Shown here in pieces: positions 1 through 4,931 of a stretch of DNA of 5,426 bases. The notes beneath the pieces were generated by a model, which saw only the letters and a program-made list of their open reading frames with translations, was not told the origin of the DNA and did not search any database. Source of the stretch: Pseudomonadota bacterium. Its GTDB lineage: Bacteria > Pseudomonadota > Alphaproteobacteria > Rhizobiales > Xanthobacteraceae. Position 1 is the stretch's first letter. Every line of letters begins with the position of its first letter. The DNA lies in NCBI GenBank assembly GCA_023417665.1, contig JAEZFA010000176.1, positions 1 to 5,426 on the forward strand, given 5' to 3'. The translations under genes and the position numbers were made by a program.

Positions 1-1
1 C

Positions 2-631
2 CACTGGGACACTTATGGCTGGGACCCGGATCTCAAGGGCGGCTGCCCGGAAGTCTATGAAAACCTGAAGCCGAAATTCGGCAAAGAACTGCAACAGCTC
101 TGGGTCGATGCGATCATCACCGAACCGCGCGCCTATCTCATGCATCGGCTCGCGCATGTGAACCGCTTCTTTCAGTTTCTCTGCAAGGGCTGCGAGGAGC
201 CGGTGAAAACCGGCTGGCAATCGAACAACCAGAAGGACGTCACCTTCACGCCGAACCCGGTTTACAACGCGATCGAATGGTTCTCGGTGAACTGGAGCCT
301 GTCGCCGTTCGGGCCGCCTTATGTCTATCTGCTGGTCTGCCTCGCTTTCATGTGGGCTTCGATCGGGATTCGTGACCGCGTGACAAGGCATGTCACCTTT
401 GCACTGGTGTCGTCGGGATCGCTCTATGCGCTCGCGCTCGTCGTCATCGGCATCGCGCACGAATATCGCTACATCTACTGGACCATGCTTTGCGCACTGA
501 TCGCAACGCCGGTTATCGTCGCGCGGGTGGTCATGCGGCGCGATCTTTCCGCTTCGCTTCGCTTCGGGCCGCTCGCGCTGATCGCCGCGGTCATCCTGTT
601 CCGCGAAATCGCGGTCCGCTTCGTGCTGTGA
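2..631 (+). CDS. C-terminal part of a polytopic membrane protein, possibly glycosyltransferase-like (5' end outside window)
   Basis: The reading frame is open from the left edge and ends at TGA 629-631, giving 209 visible residues with no start in the window. The first ~100 visible residues are soluble and rich in Trp and charge (WDTYGWDPDLKGG, then EPRAYLMHRLAHVNRFF). About four hydrophobic segments follow, near visible residues 107-123, 131-151, 158-177 and 188-202, with a HEYRYIYW stretch between the second and third. A soluble loop with a 'P.aYl.HR' motif, followed by helices and an '(D/E)(F/Y)RY.YW' motif, resembles the C-terminal half of large bacterial membrane proteins related to lipid-linked-sugar glycosyltransferases. 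That assignment is recalled and tentative; no catalytic residues are visible because the N-terminal half is missing. The 7-bp gap to the next gene suggests co-transcription. Coding status is very likely; function is uncertain. Confidence 0.75.
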   Translation, partial: HWDTYGWDPDLKGGCPEVYENLKPKFGKELQQLWVDAIITEPRAYLMHRLAHVNRFFQFLCKGCEEPVKTGWQSNNQKDVTFTPNPVYNAIEWFSVNWSLSPFGPPYVYLLVCLAFMWASIGIRDRVTRHVTFALVSSGSLYALALVVIGIAHEYRYIYWTMLCALIATPVIVARVVMRRDLSASLRFGPLALIAAVILFREIAVRFVL

Positions 632-638
632 GGATAAG

Positions 639-1166
639 ATGACCCTGTCGCGCTATGTCATGTTTGCCGGCTACAATGCCTGGGCCAATGAGCGCATCTA
701 CAATGCGGCCGAAAAACTATCCGCCGAAGAATACCGCGTCGACCGCGGCGCGTTCTTCAAGTCGATGCACGGCACGCTCAATCACATTCTGGTCGCCGAC
801 CGCATCTGGATGAAGCGCTTCACCGGACAGGGCGAAGCGCCGGCAACGCTTGACGCAATCCTGCACGAAGACTTCACCGCCCTGCGCGCGGCGCGCGACC
901 GCGAAGACGCGCGGATCTCGGCTTACATCGAGCAACTGACGCAAGCCGAACTCGCCGCCACCTTCAGCTACACGACCATCACCAATCCGAAGCAGATCAC
1001 CCAACCGCTCGCGCCGGCACTCGATCATTTCTTCAATCACCAGACTCACCACCGCGGACAGGCGCATGCGATCCTGACCGGCCTGCGCGGCCGCAATTTT
1101 GCTCCCTCGCTCGATCTGATCCTGCATCAGCGCGAAACCGGTGCTGGCGGCATACGCAGCGCGTGA
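639..1166 (+). CDS. DinB family protein (putative metal-dependent four-helix bundle)
   Basis: This 175-residue cytoplasmic protein has no signal peptide. It fits the DinB/YfiT-like four-helix-bundle family in length and layout. The N-terminal helix has the typical YNAWANERIY pattern (residues 12-21). A second helix carries HGTLNHILVADRIW (44-57) with the candidate metal ligand His49. The C-terminal part has FFNHQTHHRGQ (131-141), where His134 and His138 form the HxxxH pair that normally completes a three-His metal site. All three expected ligands are therefore present. Family members include thiol-dependent transferases and stress-induced proteins, but most, like this one, have no known substrate. 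The ATG at 639 is preceded by GAGGATAAG overlapping the upstream stop region, and the 7-bp gap implies an operon with the membrane protein. The family call is confident; the exact reaction cannot be read from the sequence. Confidence 0.9.
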   Translation: MTLSRYVMFAGYNAWANERIYNAAEKLSAEEYRVDRGAFFKSMHGTLNHILVADRIWMKRFTGQGEAPATLDAILHEDFTALRAARDREDARISAYIEQLTQAELAATFSYTTITNPKQITQPLAPALDHFFNHQTHHRGQAHAILTGLRGRNFAPSLDLILHQRETGAGGIRSA

Positions 1167-1176
1167 GCGCTTTTTT
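1158..1176 (+). terminator. Intrinsic terminator wrapped around the DinB gene's stop codon
   Basis: AGCGC (1158-1162) pairs with GCGCT (1167-1171) around a GTGA tetraloop, followed by a T-run to 1176. The TGA stop (1164-1166) lies inside the loop. The stem is only 5 bp, but it is GC-rich with a GNRA-type loop and a clean T-tract. It would end the membrane protein-DinB transcript and insulate the next gene, which has its own control region. Confidence 0.5.
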
Positions 1177-1218
1177 GCTGTTGCGATTTTGCCACGGCCG
1201 GTGAAAAAGCCTGCCGCG

Positions 1219-1256
1219 TTAACTACTGATTAACCCAAGGATAACAGCACGTTAAC
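1219..1256 (+). promoter_or_regulatory. Tandem CtrA-type binding sites (four half-sites at 11-bp phase)
   Basis: Half-sites TTAAC (1219-1223), TTAAC (1230-1234), ATAAC (1241-1245) and TTAAC (1252-1256) start exactly 11 bp apart. The first two form a perfect TTAA-N7-TTAAC, the known consensus of the alphaproteobacterial cell-cycle regulator CtrA. The next two overlapping pairs (1230-1245 and 1241-1256) each match 8 of 9 fixed positions. The array ends 57 bp before the TTG start of the outer-membrane gene and lies downstream of the DinB terminator, so it most probably controls that gene. The last TTAACC (1252-1257) could double as a -35 element, as often happens at CtrA-activated promoters. I see no convincing -10, so activation versus repression cannot be decided. 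Confidence 0.75.
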
Positions 1257-1301
1257 CATGGCCTCCTAGCGTGAGATCAACTCGACGAATCCCATTCGCC
1301 T

Positions 1302-1308
1302 AAGGGGG
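1302..1308 (+). promoter_or_regulatory. Ribosome binding site that fixes the TTG start
   Basis: AAGGGGG at 1302-1308 stands 5 nt before TTG 1314. The encoded protein then begins MKKILSLV, a normal Sec signal peptide. No ATG or GTG in this frame between here and the signal peptide gives a sensible start. A short inverted repeat, CGAAT-CCC-ATTCG (1286-1298), sits just upstream in the untranslated leader and could form a small hairpin. Confidence 0.8.
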
Positions 1309-1313
1309 CTACC

Positions 1314-1904
1314 TTGAAAAAGATTCTTTCGCTCGTTGCAGCACTCGCGGTCCTCGCCGTTGCGGCGCCTGCACAGGCCGCTGACATGCCGGTTCGCGGT
1401 CCGATCTATAAATACGCGCCGCCGCCGGCACCGGTTTTCAACTGGACCGGTTTCTACGCGGGTGCGCATGGCGGTTACGGGTTCGGCGATTTCCTCGCCA
1501 ATGACATCGACGGATTCACCGGCGGCTTCCAGTTCGGCTACAACTGGCAGTTCTCGCCGAACGTCGTGTTCGGCCTCGAAGGCGACATCACCTTCAGCGA
1601 CGTCAACGGCACCGCCTTCGGCTTCCCCTATCACATCGATTATCTCGGCACCGCGCGCGCACGCGTCGGTTACACATGGGATCGCACCATGTTCTACGGC
1701 ACCGGCGGCATCGCGTTCACGCGCGCATCGCTCGGCGGCATTCATGGCGACGACACCGGCTGGACGCTTGGCGCCGGTCTGGAATGGGCTTTCTCCCACG
1801 GATGGAGCGCCAAGGCCGAATACGCCTATTACAACTTCGAGAACAACATCGATCTTTCGATGATCAAGCTCGGCGTGAACTACCGCTTCAATTCGGTCTG
1901 GTAA
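1314..1904 (+). CDS. Outer-membrane beta-barrel protein (Omp25/Omp31/RopB-like)
   Basis: This 196-residue precursor starts at TTG. Residues 1-22 form a Sec signal peptide (MKK, a hydrophobic core, then APAQA before the cut), leaving a mature protein that starts ADMPVRG. A proline-rich linker (about 34-42) leads to NWTGFYAGAHGGYGFG (43-58). This is the hallmark first strand of the small outer-membrane beta-barrel proteins abundant in Rhizobiales and related to Brucella Omp25/Omp31 and rhizobial RopB. The rest alternates aromatic and small residues with repeated GYNWQF, GLEGDITF and ARVGYTWDR strands, as expected of an eight-strand barrel. It ends in KLGVNYRF plus NSVW, with an aromatic last residue suited to the BAM machinery. 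The family role is structural, in outer-membrane integrity and surface properties. The gene is flanked by its own CtrA-type control region and a strong terminator, so it is probably transcribed alone. The exact member is not resolved. Confidence 0.92.
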   Translation: MKKILSLVAALAVLAVAAPAQAADMPVRGPIYKYAPPPAPVFNWTGFYAGAHGGYGFGDFLANDIDGFTGGFQFGYNWQFSPNVVFGLEGDITFSDVNGTAFGFPYHIDYLGTARARVGYTWDRTMFYGTGGIAFTRASLGGIHGDDTGWTLGAGLEWAFSHGWSAKAEYAYYNFENNIDLSMIKLGVNYRFNSVW

Positions 1905-1934
1905 GCACACGCTTACACAGGAAAGAACATGAAA

Positions 1935-1963
1935 GCCCCGGGCGAAAGCCCGGGGCCTTTTTT
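1935..1963 (+). terminator. Strong intrinsic terminator of the outer-membrane gene
   Basis: GCCCCGGGC (1935-1943) and GCCCGGGGC (1948-1956) form a perfect 9-bp stem closed by a GAAA tetraloop. After one C there are six T (1958-1963). It begins 30 nt after the stop codon and faces the plus strand. Confidence 0.95.
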
Positions 1964-2040
1964 GTTTCCAATAACTTAGATCATATTCACCGTCTTAGTA
2001 TGTTATATATTTTCTTATGCGAGTATTTTTCGTATAATTA

Positions 2041-2070
2041 TTGACAGCACATTTTTTTCCGTGAAATAGT
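2041..2070 (+). promoter_or_regulatory. Likely housekeeping-sigma promoter of the sulfurtransferase gene
   Basis: A perfect TTGACA (2041-2046) is followed after 18 bp by AATAGT (2065-2070), a 4-of-6 match to TATAAT. It lies in a markedly AT-rich stretch (about 1966-2060) that contrasts with the GC-rich surroundings and could act as an UP-like element. Transcription would start near 2077, about 40 nt before the ATG. A perfect TATAAT at 2033-2038 just upstream is an alternative -10, but it has no good -35 at the right distance. Confidence 0.55.
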
Positions 2071-2081
2071 CCTGAAACGGT

Positions 2082-2094
2082 CGACGGTCCGTCG
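2082..2094. promoter_or_regulatory. Candidate operator: 13-bp inverted repeat at the start of the transcript
   Basis: CGACGG-T-CCGTCG is a perfect inverted repeat with a one-base centre, placed just after the predicted -10 and before the Shine-Dalgarno (AGGAG, 2106-2110). This position would suit a repressor or an RNA hairpin at the 5' end of the message. Such a palindrome can occur by chance in GC-rich DNA, and no regulator gene is in the window. Confidence 0.3.
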
Positions 2095-2118
2095 CCGCTA
2101 AATTCAGGAGAGCTATTC

Positions 2119-3056
2119 ATGTCCCCGTTTCGCTTGCTGGCCGGTTTCGTCGTTGCGGCCACACTCGTCTTTCCGGCCGTTGCGCAGGAAGTACCGAAGG
2201 GTCCGCTGGTGACGGCCGATTGGCTGTCGAAAAATCTCGACAACCCGAAAATCCGCGTGTTCGAAGTCAGCGTCGATACCGGCGTTTACGAGCGCGGGCA
2301 TATCCCCGGCGCGCTCAACATTCGCTGGCACCACGATCTCGTCGACACAGTGCGCCGCGACATCGTGAGCGCGCAGAATCTGCAAGCGCAGTTGCAGGCA
2401 GCCGGCGTCACCAAGGATACGACGATCATTCTCTACGGCGACAACAACAACTGGTTCGCTGCCTGGGGCGCATGGGTTTACGAAGTGCACGGCATCGGCG
2501 CACAGGTGAAGCTGCTCGATGGCGGCCGCAAGCTTTGGGAAGCCAAGGGCCTGCCGCTGGATACCAGTGCGAAGACGTTTCCAAATCGAACTACACGCTT
2601 CCTGCGGGCAAGCCGCAGCTTCGCGCCAAACTTGCCGACGTGCTCGCCGCCGTAAACTCCGGCGGCAAGGATAAAACCGTTCTGGTCGATATCCGCTCGC
2701 CCGACGAATACAACGGCAAGATCATCGCGCCCAATGGCATCAAAGAACTTTCCATCCGCGCGGGTCACATCCCAGGCGCCAAGAACGTTCCCTGGGGCAA
2801 GGCGGTCGCAGCGGACGGCACCTTCCTGCCCGCCGACCAGCTGAAGAAAGTCTATGCCGACGCCGGTATCGACGGCAGCAAACCGATCATCACCTACTGC
2901 CGGATTGGCGAACGCTCGAGCCACACCTGGTTCGCGCTCGCAAAAATCCTCGGCTACCAGAACGTCAAGAACTATGACGGCTCCTGGACCGAATACGGCA
3001 ATTCGGTCGGCGTGCCGGTGCAGAACAACGCCGGTCTGGTCTGGAACGGCAAATAA
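2119..3056 (+). pseudogene. Periplasmic thiosulfate sulfurtransferase (two-domain rhodanese), frameshifted
   Basis: Translation from ATG 2119 (AGGAG at 2106-2110) gives a Sec signal peptide cut after AVA (residue 22) and an N-terminal, non-catalytic rhodanese domain (VFEVSVDTGVYERGHIPGALN, LYGDNNNWFAAW, LLDGGRKLWEAKGLP). The frame then runs into a stop at 2653-2655. The homologous sequence continues in another frame from about 2582 to TAA 3054-3056, with a second rhodanese domain (VDIRSPDEYNG, AGHIPGAKNVPW) and the active-site loop YCRIGERSSHTWF. Adding one A to the AAA at 2583-2585 restores TFPKSNYTLP and a 312-residue protein with catalytic Cys at about 261. The CRIGERS loop and the NYDGSWTEYGN ending match thiosulfate sulfurtransferases such as mycobacterial CysA2 more than mercaptopyruvate enzymes (CGSGVTA type). 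As read, the 178-residue product lacks the catalytic cysteine. A sequencing error in an A-run is an equally good explanation. The enzyme would move sulfane sulfur from thiosulfate to an acceptor in the periplasm. Confidence 0.85.
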
Positions 3057-3067
3057 TCCACACGAGA

Positions 3068-3169
3068 TTGCCTCGTCTTTGAAAGCATCTGCCGTTGGCA
3101 GCTTGGGCGAAAGTCAGCTGACGAAGTCGAGGCAAACCAAAGCGCATTCGAGCGTTCCTCCCGATGCGC
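3068..3169 (+). promoter_or_regulatory. Possible structured leader (attenuator) before the YeeE gene
   Basis: Between the sulfurtransferase stop and the permease start, several pairings are possible. A long-range stem joins TTGCCTCG (3068-3075) to CGAGGCAA (3128-3135) and extends past one mismatch by five further pairs (3077-3081 with 3122-3126). Inside it, CTGCC-GTT-GGCAG (3089-3101) forms a hairpin. A third hairpin pairs GCGCAT (3142-3147) with ATGCGC (3164-3169). GCAAACC (3132-3138) overlaps the long stem and is exactly complementary to GGTTTGC (3182-3188) inside the terminator that follows, so the two states would compete. This is a reading of base pairing only. It matches no riboswitch class I recognise. 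Confidence 0.35.
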
Positions 3170-3175
3170 ATAACT

Positions 3176-3210
3176 GGACGCGGTTTGCGAAAGCATCCGC
3201 GTCCTTTTTT
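3176..3210 (+). terminator. Intrinsic terminator immediately upstream of the YeeE gene
   Basis: GGACGCGG (3176-3183) pairs perfectly with CCGCGTCC (3197-3204). Inside, TGC-GAAA-GCA (3186-3195) adds three pairs and a GNRA loop, and six T follow (3205-3210). The T-run ends 4 nt before the permease Shine-Dalgarno (AGGA, 3215-3218). No room is left for a promoter between them, so permease transcription must read through this structure unless it starts elsewhere. Confidence 0.8.
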
Positions 3211-3225
3211 CTCCAGGATCACTTC

Positions 3226-4437
3226 ATGAACGCAACCAGACTACCCGATCTCGCTGCCGTCGCGATTGTATCGGCGATCGCCTGTCTCGTTTGGCTCCTC
3301 TACGGCTCGCCCGAAACACGCATGCTCGCGCTCTCACTCGCGCTCGGCGGTGTTACAGGTTTCGTTCTGCAACGATCGCGCTTCTGCTTCTTCTGCCATA
3401 CACGCGAGTTCATCGAGGAAGGCGACCCACGCGGCGTGCTTTCGATCCTGCTCGCGCTCGGCGTCGGCACGCTCGGCTATCTCGTGGTGCTTACGCAGTG
3501 GATGCCGGTGCCGCTGGCCGATCGTCTGCCGCCCACCGCGCATGTCGGACCGGTAAGTTATGTGCTGGCGCTCGGCGCCTTCGTATTCGGCGTCGGCATG
3601 TCGATCTCGGGCTCGTGCATCTCGGCGCATATCTATCGCCTCGGCGAAGGCTCGCCGACCTCTCCCTTCGCGCTGGCGGGCGCGGTGATTGGCTTCGGCC
3701 TCGGCTTTCTCAGCTGGAATAGGCTCTATCTCGCCGCGGTGGCCGACAGTTCCGTCGTCTGGCTACCGCATACACTCGGCTACGGAGGAACGCTCGCAGT
3801 TACCTTTGCGGGACTGCTCGTCATCGCCTGGCTCGTGCTTGCGCGCAGCAAATTCAAACTCGCCGCGCGCAAGGAGGCGACCGTGAGCGCCGCAAGCATC
3901 GGACGTTCGATCTTCGTGGAACGCTGGCCTGCATGGATCGGCGGCTTGCTTATCGGCATCATTTCGGCCGTGGCTTATCTGCGGGTGTCGCCGCTCGGCG
4001 TAACGGCAGAACTCGGCTCGCTTGCGCGGACGTGGACGCAGGAGGCGGGGTTGCTGCCCGATACGCTTCACGGTCTTGATGCGTTTCGCGGCTGCGTCAC
4101 CGCGGTGAAGACCGCCCTGCTCTCGCCGAATGGTGTGTTCGTTGGCGGAATTTTCCTCGCGAGTTTCGCCGCCGCGATTGTCGCGGGACAGTTCAAGCCG
4201 CGCTTGCCGACAATTTTTGAAGCGGTGCGCGGTTTGCTTGGCGGCGTCCTGATGGGATGGGGTGCGATGGTGGCGCTTGGTTGCACCATCGGCGTGCTGC
4301 TTTCGGGCATTCACGCAGGAGCGTTGAGCGGATGGGTGTTCCTGGTCTTCTGCGTTGCCGGGTTGCTCTCAGGCTTATGGCTGCGACGGCTCGCGCAAGC
4401 ACTAGCAACTGTCGCGCGAGGAAAAACGCATGGATGA
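3226..4437 (+). CDS. YeeE/YedE family sulfur-compound permease (TsuA-like thiosulfate transporter)
   Basis: This 403-residue integral inner-membrane protein has about ten hydrophobic segments in two related halves, as in the YeeE/YedE (DUF395) family whose structurally studied member TsuA imports thiosulfate. The N-terminal half has LQRSRFCFFCHTREF (48-62) and FGVGMSISGSCISAHIYRLG (121-140, Cys131). The C-terminal half has FRGCVTAVK (Cys290) and LLGGVLMGWGAMVALGCTIG, with Cys353. The GSC and GCTIG cysteines and Cys290 correspond in order to the three cysteines that pass thiosulfate through TsuA. That match is by motif and order only. ATG 3226 is preceded by AGGA at 3215-3218. The same frame is open further upstream, but there it overlaps the sulfurtransferase and a terminator. 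The neighbouring sulfurtransferase supports a sulfur role. No TusA-like partner (YeeD/TsuB) lies in the window, so thiosulfate remains the best guess among sulfur substrates. Confidence 0.88.
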   Translation: MNATRLPDLAAVAIVSAIACLVWLLYGSPETRMLALSLALGGVTGFVLQRSRFCFFCHTREFIEEGDPRGVLSILLALGVGTLGYLVVLTQWMPVPLADRLPPTAHVGPVSYVLALGAFVFGVGMSISGSCISAHIYRLGEGSPTSPFALAGAVIGFGLGFLSWNRLYLAAVADSSVVWLPHTLGYGGTLAVTFAGLLVIAWLVLARSKFKLAARKEATVSAASIGRSIFVERWPAWIGGLLIGIISAVAYLRVSPLGVTAELGSLARTWTQEAGLLPDTLHGLDAFRGCVTAVKTALLSPNGVFVGGIFLASFAAAIVAGQFKPRLPTIFEAVRGLLGGVLMGWGAMVALGCTIGVLLSGIHAGALSGWVFLVFCVAGLLSGLWLRRLAQALATVARGKTHG

Positions 4438-4452
4438 ATGACGCGCGGTAAA

Positions 4453-4491
4453 GGCAAGTAGAAGAGCAGACTTGTTAGGCCTTCTGCTGCC
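4453..4491 (-). terminator. Weak candidate terminator at the convergent permease/holC junction
   Basis: On the minus strand an 11-pair stem (arms 4481-4491 and 4453-4464, one bulged A, one G-U pair) with a 16-nt loop overlaps the holC stop and is followed by TTTACC. The T-tract is short, so termination strength is doubtful. No T-run is present on the plus-strand side, so the permease transcript gets no clear terminator here. Confidence 0.3.
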
Positions 4492-4924
4492 AGCGTCCGG
4501 CATCGTCCTGCTGCCAGTAGGTGACGCTGTGGCCCGCCGCCTGCGAAATCTTCCATTGCTGCCGCGCGTTATCGACGGCATCTGGATCGTTGCCGTCGAA
4601 GAGATGGATCGCGCGCTCGTACTCGTCGAGATTTTCGCCGCTCGCGCCTTCGACGAAGAAGCGCACGCTGGCGGCATTGGCGTTCGCATCCGACGTGGTC
4701 AAAAGCACCGGCTGCTCGGCGGCGTTTGAATCCTTATCGGTGCCGTGCGGAAGAAACGCGTCGTCGCGCCAGGTCCACAGGTGCTGGTCGAGGGCGACGG
4801 CGCGCTCGTCGGTCTGCGTCTGCACCACGCAGCGCCAGCCGCGCTCAAGGCATTTCTCAAGCAGTTGAGGAAGCACCTTCTCGAGCGGCTGGTTCTGCAG
4901 GTGGTAGAAGTAAACCTCTGTCAC
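4475..4924 (-). CDS. holC: DNA polymerase III chi subunit
   Basis: This 149-residue protein starts at GTG (4924-4922) and stops at TAA (4477-4475). It has the HolC layout: VYFYHLQNQPLEKVLPQLLEK at the N-terminus, GWRCVVQT (29-36), the signature LDQHLWTWRDDAFLPHG (45-61), a QPVLLTT strand (71-77) and a C-terminal ARQQWK helix followed by VTYWQQDDAGRW. Chi is part of the clamp-loader complex, where it pairs with psi in species that have it and binds the C-terminal tail of single-stranded DNA-binding protein. Alphaproteobacteria commonly keep holC directly after pepA, as here, with a 7-bp gap. A GAGAA about 12 nt upstream of the GTG is a modest ribosome site, so translational coupling to pepA is likely. 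Length and motifs are normal. Confidence 0.93.
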   Translation of the reverse strand: MTEVYFYHLQNQPLEKVLPQLLEKCLERGWRCVVQTQTDERAVALDQHLWTWRDDAFLPHGTDKDSNAAEQPVLLTTSDANANAASVRFFVEGASGENLDEYERAIHLFDGNDPDAVDNARQQWKISQAAGHSVTYWQQDDAGRWQQKA

Positions 4925-4931
4925 GATTGAA

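Noticed and set aside
1266..1910. A 214-codon open frame on the minus strand covering the outer-membrane gene.
   Set aside because: It mirrors a clear signal-peptide-bearing barrel gene on the plus strand. Its translation is a low-complexity Arg/Glu/Val mix with no recognisable domain, typical of antisense shadows in GC-rich DNA.
2033..2038. TATAAT as the -10 box of the sulfurtransferase promoter.
   Set aside because: The hexamer is perfect, but no reasonable -35 lies 16-18 bp upstream (TTTTCT at 2010-2015). TTGACA at 2041 with a downstream -10 is a better pair, though both could be used.
2574..2590. Programmed -1 ribosomal frameshifting in the sulfurtransferase.
   Set aside because: The zero-frame codons ACG TTT CCA AAT CGA contain no X-XXY-YYZ slippery heptamer, and the family is not known to use recoding. 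A missing A is simpler.
2220..3056. Treating the downstream frame as an independent 278-residue gene starting at 2220.
   Set aside because: Its first ~120 residues are an Arg/Ser-rich out-of-frame reading of the N-terminal rhodanese domain. Only the part after about 2582 is real, as the second half of the sulfurtransferase.
2854..3225. An N-terminal extension of the permease using the open frame back to 2854.
   Set aside because: The extension overlaps the sulfurtransferase's C-terminal domain and the terminator. It is Ser/Thr/Arg-rich without homology, and ATG 3226 has a good Shine-Dalgarno and leads straight into the first membrane helix.
3763..4314. A 183-codon minus-strand open frame across the permease.
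   Set aside because: It is composed of Arg/His/Glu-rich antisense sequence with no domain and lies entirely within a well-supported membrane protein gene.
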